Origin: Paenibacillus sp. XY044
Lineage (GTDB): Bacteria; Bacillota; Bacilli; Paenibacillales; Paenibacillaceae
Reading direction: 5' to 3'
NCBI RefSeq assembly: GCF_002257645.1
Contig: NZ_NQMO01000002.1
Span: 744,001-808,000, forward strand
DNA: 64,000 nt
Below, piece by piece: positions 1-9,316 of the stretch (position 1 is its first letter; every line of letters begins with the position of its first letter). The translations under genes were made by a program, and so were the position numbers. The notes under the pieces are model-generated. The model was not told where the DNA came from. It worked only from the letters and a program-made list of their open reading frames with translations, and ran no database searches.

Positions 1-109
1 TCAGCTGATGGAACATGACGGCGCGCGTACTGTTCTGACGCAGCTCGTGCACTAACTCCTGCTGTAAGGACGAGAGATCGGGTGAAAAACGGTCATTTCC
101 TTGTGACAT
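1..109 (-). CDS. MarR-family transcriptional regulator (partial, N-terminus only)
   Basis: The reverse strand encodes the first ~36 residues of a protein whose C-terminal part lies beyond the window edge. The N-terminus ends in STRAVMFHQL, a string typical of MarR-type winged-helix regulators. Two consecutive ATG codons (at 112 and 109) follow a GGAGG at 117-121; the inner one at 109 has the better spacing. It lies downstream of the GH8 gene in the same direction but is separated from it by a strong terminator, so it should be transcribed separately. The family call rests on this short stretch only. Confidence 0.55.
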   Translation of the reverse strand, partial: MSQGNDRFSPDLSSLQQELVHELRQNSTRAVMFHQL

Positions 110-302
110 CATGAATCCTCCGCGTGTGCAAATTATATCTTTTCTCGTTAAGATAAACATTATATTAAGATGATTGGCCGATCAAGATGTATTTACCCTC
201 CATGATCAAATTAAGGCATCTGTTCAACCCAATCGTCACCTTACGGAAAAGACGGCTTCTGCGCGAAGTAAGATGAGGATGGAAACAAAACGAAGGACCT
301 GC
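110..302. other. intergenic region upstream of the MarR gene
   Basis: About 190 bases with no credible reading frame. It must hold the promoter of the leftward MarR gene, but I see no unambiguous -35/-10 pair or operator. Confidence 0.4.
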
Positions 303-341
303 AAAAAAGCAGAGAACCCTTGAATATCAAGGGCTCTCTGC
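303..341 (-). terminator. Rho-independent terminator of the GH8 gene
   Basis: On the minus strand a stem GCAGAGA-CCCTTGA pairs across a 3-nt loop with TCAAGGG-TCTCTGC and is followed by six T. It lies directly after the GH8 stop codon. The central 17-nt palindrome (317-333) recurs exactly in the terminator at 3236-3266. Confidence 0.9.
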
Positions 342-349
342 TCTGTTGT

Positions 350-1491
350 TTAATAGATGCGATATTTTCCGCTTAGCGCCAGCAAGCTGAAGAAATAAAG
401 GCAATTGTCGTAATACCTACGAATGCCGGTTCTGAGCGGAGTGTTCCAGAATTTGTGAATGAAGGGGAGCGCATCTTCACCGTCCGCGGCCAACGAGGCC
501 ATCGCATTGGTGGCCAACAGCCCGATGGGATGCAAGGCAGCCTCATCGAAAGGGCTCCCGTCGATGCGGTATCTTCGATATTCGGACGGATCCATTCCCC
601 GGAAGAACCGCTGAATCCGGTTCGATTGCCCAACCTGCCATGAATCCTTGCGGAACCACTCCCAATCGAGGGCGATGTTGGCCGCCACACGGTACGCGTC
701 GCTGTAAAAGTGGCGGAAATCACCATGGGGCTGCGGTTCGGCCGGTGTGCCGTCGTAGTTCGCATATTCCGGGGATAGTCCTGTAACAGGGTGACAGGCC
801 AGATGCAGATAAGCTCGGCTGGCTTCCGCAGCTTCATTCCAGAAAGACCGGTCCCGTTCGTCGGCACGCTGAGCGAACAGCTCGTAGAAGTGGGGGAGAT
901 GGTAGGAAGGATCGCTGAAGGGAGACTCCGGAATGAACTTGATCAGCTTGGTTGCAGGGTCCCACATCGGGTCTCCTCTTGATCCCGGTCTTGATGAACG
1001 CAAGCGCGAAGAATCGTCTTTGCCTGCTCGGAGTAATCATACGGCGGCTGTCCGTCGCCCCACCGGCTTGAAGCAAAGAACAGGGCCATCGCGAAGTATT
1101 CTTCCCCGTCAGGAGCGGGCCCAGAAGACAGGCGGGTGCCGTCCGGCTTGCAGTGCCAGGCGAAATAATCCTTGTAACGTCCTTCCTTATGCTGCATATA
1201 AGACTTGGAATAATTCCAGAGCCGGTCGAAGATGTCTTTCTTATCCATCTGAACGGCCATCATCATGCCGTATGACATCCCCTCGGTACGTACGTCCGTG
1301 TTACCTGTGTCCAGAACATATCCTTTATCCTCGCCAAGAGGGAAGTAGATACGAACCTCAGGTGCACCGTCAAACAAGTCGTTCCACGCCTGTTCAAGTC
1401 TGGCGTCGATTTCCTCTTGCGAATAACCCGCTTCAAGGAATACATTACGGTAATTGCCGGTATAGAATGCTCCTTGCATCGTTAGAGCCAT
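350..1491 (-). pseudogene. GH8 reducing-end xylose-releasing exo-oligoxylanase, interrupted by a frameshift
   Basis: Two adjoining minus-strand frames together make one glycoside hydrolase family 8 protein of the Rex type, which releases xylose from the reducing end of xylooligosaccharides. The N-terminal part (1491 to about 989) carries DTGNTDVRTEGMSYG and GPAPDGEEYFAMALFFAS, matching the catalytic-acid region. The C-terminal part (about 989 to 350) carries DPSYHLPHFYELF and RTGIRRYYDNCLYFF. The frame changes near 985-992, after CVHQ, consistent with loss of one base; the protein is otherwise complete at ~380 aa, the family length. There is no signal peptide, so it would be cytoplasmic. Start ATG 1491 is chosen because GGAGG lies 6 nt upstream. 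It is either a true recent pseudogene or a sequencing error. Confidence 0.85.
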
Positions 1492-1547
1492 GGTCAACCT
1501 CCAGCTGTCATTTTGAGTTTATCGTAACATAATGGGCACTCTCGAAA

Positions 1548-1561
1548 TTAAAGCGTTTACC
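1548..1561. promoter_or_regulatory. candidate catabolite-responsive element (cre)
   Basis: TTAAAGCGTTTACC matches 12 of 14 positions of the Bacillus cre consensus TGWAARCGYTWNCW, as I recall it. It lies ~60 bp upstream of the GH8 start, where CcpA control of a xylan-utilisation gene would be expected. Confidence 0.4.
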
Positions 1562-1603
1562 CTTCAAATTATAGATGTTTAGCTTCTGGTGTAAAAATAA
1601 TAC

Positions 1604-1625
1604 TTTACTGATCGTTCCCAAAATG
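1604..1625. promoter_or_regulatory. candidate TetR operator, copy 1
   Basis: TTTACTGATCGTTCCC followed by AATG is nearly identical to 1746-1769, 142 bp downstream. The half-site GATCRTTC also occurs in the dyad before the downstream SDR gene, so it is a probable binding site of the adjacent TetR protein. Confidence 0.4.
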
Positions 1626-1745
1626 TTATGATCAATCCGTAAAGAAGATGACTTACGGATTGTTTATTAGAATGTTAGTTCTCAAAAATGGTGAGGGATA
1701 TTTAAGTCACGGGAGTGATGAGCGGAGCGGAGACATCGGCGTTTC

Positions 1746-1769
1746 TTTACTGATCATTCCCTGAATGAT
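1746..1769. promoter_or_regulatory. candidate TetR operator, copy 2
   Basis: A perfect inverted repeat, ATCATTC-CCT-GAATGAT (1753-1769), lies about 25 bp before the TetR start, as expected for autoregulation. Confidence 0.5.
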
Positions 1770-1794
1770 AAGATGACAGAAGGGGGTGTGCGAA

Positions 1795-2373
1795 TTGGCC
1801 AGAAGCAAAGAATTTGAAGAAAGCGCGGTTCTGGAGAAAGCGATGAAGCTGTTCTGGGAGCAGGGATACGAGAAGACTTCCATGAACGACCTCGTTGAGC
1901 ATATGGGCATTCACCGCAGGAGCCTGTACGATACGTTCACTGATAAGCATACGTTGTTTCTGAAAGCGATCGACCGTTTTGGGGAGCGGATCAACGCCAG
2001 ACTGTCAACAGGGGTTAAGCAATCGGAGACGGCCGAACAGGCGCTGGCGTTTGTTTTCCATTACATGATTCATGGAGATGAAGGCGTGCCGCCCGGCTGC
2101 ATGCTGGTGAACTCGGCCGTGGAGCTCGGGATCCGTGATGAAGAGGTGGATGCGAAGGCAACGGAAGCCTTTGGCAAAGCTGAGCAGCTGCTGAAGGAAA
2201 TCGTGTTTTGGGGCCAGCAGAACGGTGAGTTTACAAGGGAATATGAAGCGGAGGAATTGGCCGAATATCTTCATAACGCTCTAGTGGGAATTCGAGTAAT
2301 GAAGCGGACGTCCCTTTCCCTGGAAAAATTGGAGCGGGTTGCTGACGTATCGATACGCTTTGTCAAAATATAA
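1795..2373 (+). CDS. TetR/AcrR-family transcriptional regulator
   Basis: A 192-aa one-domain DNA-binding repressor. The N-terminal helix-turn-helix covers about residues 8-55 (VLEKAMKLFWEQGYEKTSMNDLVEHMGIHRRSLYDTF, shown here as one family-typical stretch in outline: FWEQGYEKTSM, then IHRRSLYDTF). The C-terminal ligand-binding half contains PPGCMLVNSAVELG, a pattern common in TetR proteins that sense small electrophiles or drugs. The TTG at 1795 (giving MARSKEF) is chosen over the GTG at 1786 because AGGGGG lies 8 nt before it. The next gene is a short-chain dehydrogenase on the same strand, and related dyads precede both genes, so it probably represses itself and that gene. The inducer is unknown. 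Confidence 0.88.
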   Translation: MARSKEFEESAVLEKAMKLFWEQGYEKTSMNDLVEHMGIHRRSLYDTFTDKHTLFLKAIDRFGERINARLSTGVKQSETAEQALAFVFHYMIHGDEGVPPGCMLVNSAVELGIRDEEVDAKATEAFGKAEQLLKEIVFWGQQNGEFTREYEAEELAEYLHNALVGIRVMKRTSLSLEKLERVADVSIRFVKI

Positions 2374-2395
2374 AAAAACATATTATTTTTTTTTA

Positions 2396-2417
2396 ATCAT
2401 TTTAGAATGATCGTTCT
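2396..2417. promoter_or_regulatory. candidate TetR operator before the SDR gene
   Basis: ATCATTTTAGAATGATCGTTCT holds the near-perfect dyad AGAATGATCGTTCT (2404-2417). It shares the GATCRTTC half-site with the two sites upstream of the TetR gene. It lies ~90 bp before the SDR start. Confidence 0.45.
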
Positions 2418-2508
2418 CATAATGGCAGGGATAGGACATTTTCAATGTTCATAACTGGGTGCACATTTAATAGAATGGAAATTCCCAAAAAAGACGGAGG
2501 AAATGAAG

Positions 2509-3219
2509 ATGAATAGCAAAATTGCACTTGTAACGGGAGCCGGCAAAGGAATCGGATTTGAGGTGGCCAAACAATTGGGGCTGCAAGGAATTACGGTATT
2601 AACGGCAGCCCGGACGAAGGAAGCGGCGGATCAGGCGGCGTCAGAGCTCCGCCAGCAGGGGATTGAAGCGGTTGGCGTTCAGCTGGAGGTGACGAATGAA
2701 GCCCATATTGCGGAACTCGCGAAGTGGATTCAAACGGAATACGGCCGGCTCGATATTTTGATCAACAATGCAGGGGTTTCGTTGGAGAAACCAGGATATG
2801 AAGGTGATGCTTTCAGGGATACCTTTGAAGTCAACACGTTTGCGCCTTATTTTATAACCGAAGCACTGATGCCATTGCTGCTGAAAAGCGAGGCGGGGCG
2901 GATCGTGAACCAAAGCAGCGCGCTCGGCTCGATTCAATTCATACTGTCGAACGAACTGGCGCAGCGCATCGCGACGCCGGCCTATGCGGCCTCGAAAGCG
3001 GCGCTGAACATGCTGACGGCCTATTGGGCGCAAAAAACGAGCGGGACGAACCTGAAAGTAAACTCGGTGCATCCCGGTTTGGTAAAGACCCGCATGGGCG
3101 GTGACAAGGCGGAGCTGTCGCCCCAAGAAGGCGCGGTTACGGCCGTTCGGCTGGCTACGCTGCCTGAAGATGGCCCGACGGGCGGATTTTTCTACATGGA
3201 TGACACGCTTCCTTGGTAA
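2509..3219 (+). CDS. short-chain dehydrogenase/reductase (carbonyl-reductase-like)
   Basis: A 236-aa classical SDR that would use NAD(P)H to reduce a carbonyl compound in the cytoplasm. Visible motifs are the dinucleotide-binding TGAGKGIG (about residues 8-15), NNAG near residue 88, a catalytic Ser in NQSSALG, and YAASK (Tyr/Lys pair). The C-terminal VHPGLVKTRMGG and GFFYMDD resemble plant/animal-type carbonyl reductases. Start ATG 2509 is preferred over ATG 2503, since GGAGG at 2496-2500 is 8 nt away from it. The gene follows a TetR regulator on the same strand and a terminator closes the unit. The substrate cannot be read from the sequence. Confidence 0.9.
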   Translation: MNSKIALVTGAGKGIGFEVAKQLGLQGITVLTAARTKEAADQAASELRQQGIEAVGVQLEVTNEAHIAELAKWIQTEYGRLDILINNAGVSLEKPGYEGDAFRDTFEVNTFAPYFITEALMPLLLKSEAGRIVNQSSALGSIQFILSNELAQRIATPAYAASKAALNMLTAYWAQKTSGTNLKVNSVHPGLVKTRMGGDKAELSPQEGAVTAVRLATLPEDGPTGGFFYMDDTLPW

Positions 3220-3235
3220 ATTCCGCCATATCCCG

Positions 3236-3266
3236 GCAAAAGCCCTTGAATATCAAGGGCTTTTGC
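3236..3266 (+). terminator. Rho-independent terminator after the SDR gene
   Basis: A 14-bp perfect stem, GCAAAAGCCCTTGA / TCAAGGGCTTTTGC, with a 3-nt loop, followed by a T-rich stretch. The core CCCTTGAATATCAAGGG is the same 17-mer as in the GH8 terminator. Confidence 0.85.
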
Positions 3267-3288
3267 TCGTTATTTCGTATTTTTTCTT

Positions 3289-3316
3289 TGCATATGACAT
3301 TACATGTCATATAATC
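3289..3316 (+). promoter_or_regulatory. ddh promoter with a palindromic operator in the spacer
   Basis: TTGCAT, a 16-nt spacer and TATAAT form a sigma-A promoter ~34 bp before the ddh start. The spacer is filled by the perfect inverted repeat ATATGACAT-TAC-ATGTCATAT (3292-3312). A repressor bound there would block RNA polymerase. No regulator is encoded next to it. Confidence 0.6.
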
Positions 3317-3349
3317 AAAGGATACTTAGAATAAGTGGAGGGACATAAA

Positions 3350-4333
3350 ATGGCTTCGAAAATCAGAATTGGAATTGTCGGCTATGGTAACCTTGGGCGT
3401 GGCGTTCAGCAATCGATCGCGCAGAACGAAGATATGGAATTGGTGGCAGTATTCACGCGGCGTGACCCATCGCAGATGCCGGCCGAAGCGGGAGTCAAAT
3501 TTGAGCATGTATCGACGGTAGAGCAATATAAGGGCTCGATCGATGTAATGATCCTGTGCGGCGGATCCGCAACCGATCTTCCCGAGCAAACGCCGGCCAT
3601 TGCCGCCCAGTTTAACACCGTGGACAGCTTTGATACGCATGCCAAAATCCCTGAGTTTTTTGCAAGCGTGGATGCGGCAGCTAAAAACGGACAAACGGTC
3701 AGCGTCATTTCCACCGGTTGGGATCCGGGCTTGTTCTCTATGAACAGACTGCTCGCCGAGTCTATCCTTCCACAGGGCAAGGAATACACTTTCTGGGGCA
3801 AAGGCGTCAGTCAGGGGCATTCGGATGCCATTCGCCGCGTTCCAGGCGTCAAAGCAGGGGTGCAGTATACGGTGCCGGTACAAAGCGTCATTGAACAAAT
3901 TCGCAGCGGTGAAACGCCGGAACTGGCAACCCGCGAGAAACACGAGCGGATTTGCTACGTCGTTGCCGAAGACGGTGCGGATCGTGCCGAGATCGAAAAG
4001 ACCATCGTGAACATGCCTAACTATTTTTCGGACTATGACACAACGGTTCATTTCATTACGGAAGAAGAGCTGAAATCCGAGCACAGCGGCATGCCGCACG
4101 GCGGATTTGTGATCCGGAGCGGAGTGACCGGAAAAGGAACCAAGCAAATCGTTGAATTCAGCTTGAAGCTGGAGAGCAATCCGGAATTCACCGCGAGTGT
4201 ATTAACCGCGTACGCAAGAGCAGCCGTTCGATTGGCGAAAGAAGGAGCGGTAGGCGCCAAAACCGTTTTTGACATCCCGCTCGGTTACTTATCCGCGAAG
4301 AGCGATGCGGAGCTGCGCCAACAATTGCTGTAA
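3350..4333 (+). CDS. ddh: meso-diaminopimelate D-dehydrogenase
   Basis: A 327-aa NADPH-dependent enzyme that converts tetrahydrodipicolinate, ammonia and NADPH to meso-diaminopimelate in one step, bypassing the succinylase/acetylase route to lysine and peptidoglycan. The Rossmann motif GIVGYGNLGRG is at the N-terminus. Family-specific strings include CGGSATDLPEQ, STGWDPGLFSMNR, WGKGVSQGHSDAIRR and MPHGGFVIRSG. Start ATG 3350 follows GGAGGG at 3337-3342. It precedes glutamate dehydrogenase, so the neighbourhood joins two ammonia-fixing dehydrogenases. This route is patchily distributed in Firmicutes but common in Paenibacillus relatives (from memory). Confidence 0.95.
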   Translation: MASKIRIGIVGYGNLGRGVQQSIAQNEDMELVAVFTRRDPSQMPAEAGVKFEHVSTVEQYKGSIDVMILCGGSATDLPEQTPAIAAQFNTVDSFDTHAKIPEFFASVDAAAKNGQTVSVISTGWDPGLFSMNRLLAESILPQGKEYTFWGKGVSQGHSDAIRRVPGVKAGVQYTVPVQSVIEQIRSGETPELATREKHERICYVVAEDGADRAEIEKTIVNMPNYFSDYDTTVHFITEEELKSEHSGMPHGGFVIRSGVTGKGTKQIVEFSLKLESNPEFTASVLTAYARAAVRLAKEGAVGAKTVFDIPLGYLSAKSDAELRQQLL

Positions 4334-4434
4334 TTTTGACACCCGATAAATGCATTTAATCGACTTAAAAAACATTTTTTATTGGAAAAAACCCTAGAAC
4401 CTGCATTAGAATTTAGTGAAGCGCAGCGTTATAG

Positions 4435-5847
<1,413 letters not shown>

Positions 5848-5896
5848 AACCTCCCCGTAGCTTGGTGATTCGAAAGTAAAGAACTCATATAACTAT

Positions 5897-5943
5897 AAAA
5901 ACCACTGATAAGTATGGGATGCCCATCGATCAGTGGTTTTTTT
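5897..5943. terminator. bidirectional terminator between gdhA and the kinase gene
   Basis: The stem ACCACTGAT/ATCAGTGGT (5901-5937), with an inner GGGATGCCC hairpin, is flanked by an A run on the left and a T run on the right. It can end both the rightward gdhA and the leftward histidine kinase transcripts. Confidence 0.85.
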
Positions 5944-5956
5944 ACATCGGTCATGT

Positions 5957-7045
5957 TCATGAGCCTGCCGCAACCCCCTTGGTCTCGATCACCGGCAAGG
6001 TAAAATAAAACTCGGCACCCGTTCCCGGGCGGCTCAGTACCCCTATACGACCACCATGCGCTTCTACGATTTGTTTGCAAATGGCCAGCCCTAATCCAGC
6101 GCCTCCGTACGCCCGGGAACGCGACTTTTCTCCCCGGTAAAACCGTTCGAACAAATAAGGAATGTCCTCTGCGGAAATGCCCATTCCGTTGTCTTTGATG
6201 GCAATACGGACCCACTCGCCTTCGGCTTTGGCCGATATCGTAATTTCAGTGCCCTTTCCGGCGTAATGCTTTGCATTTTCAATCATATTATCAAACACCT
6301 GCATTATACGTCCGGCATCGACCGCAACCGGCACGGAGGGGAGGGGACGCACCGCGGTTAACAGCACCGATGGGTTCTGAAGCTCGGCCTCGTAAGGCGC
6401 CACGATCGTTTCGAGCAGCTCGCGGCTGTCCATTTCCCGGAGGTCCATGACCCAATGCCCCGATTCCAGCTGAGCGAATTGAAACAGGTCTTCAATCATC
6501 CGGTCAAGCTGGTCGGTTTTGTTACGGATCACGGCAAGATACTTGTCCATCTTCTTCTCGTCGCGGGCGATACCATCCTGCAAGCCTTCGACGTATCCAC
6601 GGATGGATGTAATCGGTGTCCGTAAATCGTGGGAGATGCTCGCGATCAGCTCATTGCGGGAACGTTCGTAGGCGGCTTGCCGATCCAAGGATTCTTTTAA
6701 CCGGACACGCATGGCATCGAAGGCGGAGCTGAAGCGGCCCATCTCGTCATGGTTCCGATTTCGGATTACGAAGTCCAAATTGCCGTTCATAATTTGTTCC
6801 GCCGCGGCATTCAGTTCCTTAAGGGGCATGAGAATACGTCTCGCGATGACCCGGGCCAAAATCATAGCGCATAGAACAAACGCCAACGCGAGAAAACCGA
6901 GCACGAACATGAAGTTCACGCTGATAGCCCTATCGACAGGAACGGTATACTTCACACGAACGCCGGATATGCCCATCAAAACGACTGGAATGATGACGAT
7001 CCCGGTTAACGAAGCGATCAGCTTGAAGCGGATTCCGATCTTCAT
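5957..7045 (-). CDS. sensor histidine kinase with short extracellular loop
   Basis: A 362-aa membrane kinase. TM1 is about residues 8-27 and TM2 about 46-68, with only ~18 residues outside, so it probably senses at the membrane or through the transporter. A HAMP domain (about 65-118) precedes the phospho-acceptor [14 protein letters not shown] (His ~139). The ATPase domain has N-box [11 protein letters not shown]1 DNGMGIS and G2 GGAGLGLAI. The start ATG 7045 overlaps the response-regulator stop (ATGA), so translation is coupled. It is the last gene of the ABC/two-component operon and probably reports on the peptide that the transporter handles. The signal itself is inferred from the operon type. 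Confidence 0.92.
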   Translation of the reverse strand: MKIGIRFKLIASLTGIVIIPVVLMGISGVRVKYTVPVDRAISVNFMFVLGFLALAFVLCAMILARVIARRILMPLKELNAAAEQIMNGNLDFVIRNRNHDEMGRFSSAFDAMRVRLKESLDRQAAYERSRNELIASISHDLRTPITSIRGYVEGLQDGIARDEKKMDKYLAVIRNKTDQLDRMIEDLFQFAQLESGHWVMDLREMDSRELLETIVAPYEAELQNPSVLLTAVRPLPSVPVAVDAGRIMQVFDNMIENAKHYAGKGTEITISAKAEGEWVRIAIKDNGMGISAEDIPYLFERFYRGEKSRSRAYGGAGLGLAICKQIVEAHGGRIGVLSRPGTGAEFYFTLPVIETKGVAAGS

Positions 7046-7743
7046 CGTAAGCCACCGTCGAACTTGTATCCGACTCCCCACACCGTTTTAATATAGGCCG
7101 GATTAGCAGGGGAGAGCTCGATTTTTTCCCGGATCTTTTGAATATGTACCGTGACGGTATTCAAATCTCCGCGTTCGCCAAACCCCCATACATGCTGAAA
7201 AATCTGTTCGCGGGTCAATACCTGATTCGGATGAAGGGCAAAGAAGCGGAGAACCTCGAATTCCTTGGCCGAGCAGTGAACCGGCTGGTTCCGGACCGTC
7301 ACTTCGTAAGCTTTGAGGTGAAGCTCTAAATCTTTATAACGGATCATATCGGCCGGCTCCGCAACAGTTGAGAGCTGATTGACCCTCCTAAGCTGCGCTT
7401 TGACCCTCGCGATCACCTCACCAGGGCTGAAGGGCTTGACCACATAGTCGTCCGCACCGAGTCCCAGTCCGAGGATTTTATCGACATCGCTTTTTTTCGC
7501 GCTAAGCATAATGATTGGTATCGGCGACTCCGAGCGGATCGTTCGGCACACTTCCATCCCATTCAGCTGCGGCAGCATAATATCCAAAATCATCAACTGC
7601 GGACGATATTCCCTGAACAAGCGGACGGCCTCTTGTCCGTCACCAGCGACAATCACCTCGAAGTGCTCTTCTTCGAGATAGTCTTTGAGCAATTCGGCGA
7701 TTTCAATCTCATCTTCCACGATCAAGATCCTGTCAAACTGCAC
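7042..7743 (-). CDS. OmpR/PhoB-family response regulator
   Basis: A 233-aa protein with an N-terminal receiver domain (acidic pocket EDE at residues 10-12, phosphoacceptor Asp ~54 in LMILDIMLPQLNG, conserved Lys in VVKPFSPGE). The C-terminal winged helix is about residues 135-230 (SAKEFEVLRFFALHPNQVLTR as the recognition region, cut here to its start). The GTG start has GGGGTG upstream. It lies between the ABC permease and the kinase with 13-nt and 4-nt junctions. By analogy with LanRK and BceRS modules it should activate this operon. Confidence 0.92.
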   Translation of the reverse strand: MQFDRILIVEDEIEIAELLKDYLEEEHFEVIVAGDGQEAVRLFREYRPQLMILDIMLPQLNGMEVCRTIRSESPIPIIMLSAKKSDVDKILGLGLGADDYVVKPFSPGEVIARVKAQLRRVNQLSTVAEPADMIRYKDLELHLKAYEVTVRNQPVHCSAKEFEVLRFFALHPNQVLTREQIFQHVWGFGERGDLNTVTVHIQKIREKIELSPANPAYIKTVWGVGYKFDGGLR

Positions 7744-7756
7744 GGGTTCACCCCAT

Positions 7757-8530
7757 TTATATCAAAATATCTTTCTTCCTCAGTATCATAACACTGCCTG
7801 CGTATAAGACAACAATATAGGCGAGAATGATGGCCGAACCTGACCCTAACTCCGCCGCAGCCGTATGATGCAAGGGGTGAAAGGGAAAAACCCGCATTTG
7901 GTAGCCGATGAACAGCTTCCTGATCTGAGGGACTCCCTCGATTAGCGGGGAAACCGCTATAAGCACTAGAGCCGTTCCGATGGAGGCGCCCGTATTCATC
8001 GTCAGCAGGGCCACAAACATAACGACCAATCCGAAGGCCAAATTGGGAAGCAAAGACATCAAAAAGGTCTGGCCAACAAGCCTCATTCCTTCCATGGACG
8101 GATATGCGGTACCTTCGGCAAACGTGCGGTCCCCCCAGCCAAAAGCAAGCGTCCCCGTCATATAGGAGGAGAGGATCAGAAAGAGTAGCAGCATGGCCGC
8201 AACGATGAGCAGCGATGCGATTTTGGCATGAAGCAGGTCCATCCTGCGGATCGGGCAGAGAAGAATCTTTTTCAACGTGCCGCTGCGGTATTCCTCCGCA
8301 ATGGAATCGGCCGCCATAACCGCAATGAATACTGGGATAAAAAGCGAACTGCCGTTCAGGACGAGTAGTGGAAACGACTGGCCATTCGGCCCCATGCCGG
8401 TGTAACCAGCTGCTTCCCAATGGAATTGAAACAAGGCCGAGATTTCCACTGCCGTTAGTATAAGCATGAACATATACAGCTTTTTCTGCCTGAATACTTT
8501 GAATAGTTCGCATCGGATGAGCTGGTTCAA
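7757..8530 (-). CDS. ABC-2 type permease, lantibiotic-immunity-like (second permease)
   Basis: A 257-aa integral membrane protein with about six hydrophobic segments (for example ASLLIVAAMLLLFLILSS and LAFGLVVMFVALL). It starts with NQLIRCELFKVFRQKKLYMFM, shared in pattern with the permease encoded just upstream; the two are paralogues (both have GTLAFGWGDRT/GERT). Length and pairing match the LanE/LanG or BcrB-type permeases that export or expel antimicrobial peptides. The start is a TTG with a G-rich ribosome site. The gap to the upstream permease is 12 nt. Confidence 0.82.
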   Translation of the reverse strand: MNQLIRCELFKVFRQKKLYMFMLILTAVEISALFQFHWEAAGYTGMGPNGQSFPLLVLNGSSLFIPVFIAVMAADSIAEEYRSGTLKKILLCPIRRMDLLHAKIASLLIVAAMLLLFLILSSYMTGTLAFGWGDRTFAEGTAYPSMEGMRLVGQTFLMSLLPNLAFGLVVMFVALLTMNTGASIGTALVLIAVSPLIEGVPQIRKLFIGYQMRVFPFHPLHHTAAAELGSGSAIILAYIVVLYAGSVMILRKKDILI

Positions 8531-8542
8531 GAAGAGCCCCCC

Positions 8543-9316
8543 CTATAGGATGAAGTCCTTTTTCTTCATGATCATTGCGCTAACAGCGTAGAAAACGGCA
8601 ATGTATGCTGCAACCACCGCGATGTTTTGAAGCAAGGCGCCCCAATTTGCCTGATGAACATATTCATGAAAAAAGTACATTTGGTTCACGATGGAATAAG
8701 GCTTGATCGTCTCGAAAGCACTGAGGTATTGCGCGGCGGTCAGGACCCCGATGGATAGCCCGATCGTTGTGCTGATGTTCGCCGCGGATACGGCGATGAA
8801 GACGACAATCAATCCGCAAGCCATGTACGGAAGCAGCATGGAGAAGGTCAGGCGAAGCGTAAGCCATACGCCTTCCGTCTGCGCATACAGCGATCCGGCA
8901 TAGAGCGTCCGTTCCCCCCAACCGAATGCAAGCGTTCCGATCACGTATTCCGCTGCGACGGAGAAAGCAAGCAGCACCGTAATAAATACGAATAACGAAG
9001 CGATTTTGGCGTTGAGCCATTCGATTCGCCGTACCGGGCGCAGTAACGACAACTTAAGCGTGCCGGTTTTCACTTCGCCCGTGATCAGATCGGCTACATA
9101 AATAGGAATAAATACGGTCATGAATTGGGCCATGCTGTTGATCAGCGTTAGCGGGAGGGACTGCCCGTTAGCCATGACAATGACCGATTTCCACTCCCCG
9201 CCGATGGTATAGAAATGGACGGTTAACCAAGCATGAATGGCCAGGATCGCCATGAAAATATAAAGTTTCTTTAGTCGGAACGTTTTGTACAGCTCATTTT
9301 GCATCAGTCTGATCAT
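8543..9316 (-). CDS. ABC-2 type permease, lantibiotic-immunity-like (first permease)
   Basis: A 257-aa permease that begins IRLMQNELYKTFRLKKLYIFM and has about six transmembrane helices. Its ATG overlaps the last codons of the ATPase gene by 4 nt. It forms a heteromeric channel candidate with its downstream paralogue, powered by the upstream ATPase. Functions seen in the family are immunity to lantibiotics or resistance to bacitracin-like peptides; no bacteriocin gene is next to it, so a resistance role is more likely than self-immunity. Confidence 0.82.
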   Translation of the reverse strand: MIRLMQNELYKTFRLKKLYIFMAILAIHAWLTVHFYTIGGEWKSVIVMANGQSLPLTLINSMAQFMTVFIPIYVADLITGEVKTGTLKLSLLRPVRRIEWLNAKIASLFVFITVLLAFSVAAEYVIGTLAFGWGERTLYAGSLYAQTEGVWLTLRLTFSMLLPYMACGLIVVFIAVSAANISTTIGLSIGVLTAAQYLSAFETIKPYSIVNQMYFFHEYVHQANWGALLQNIAVVAAYIAVFYAVSAMIMKKKDFIL

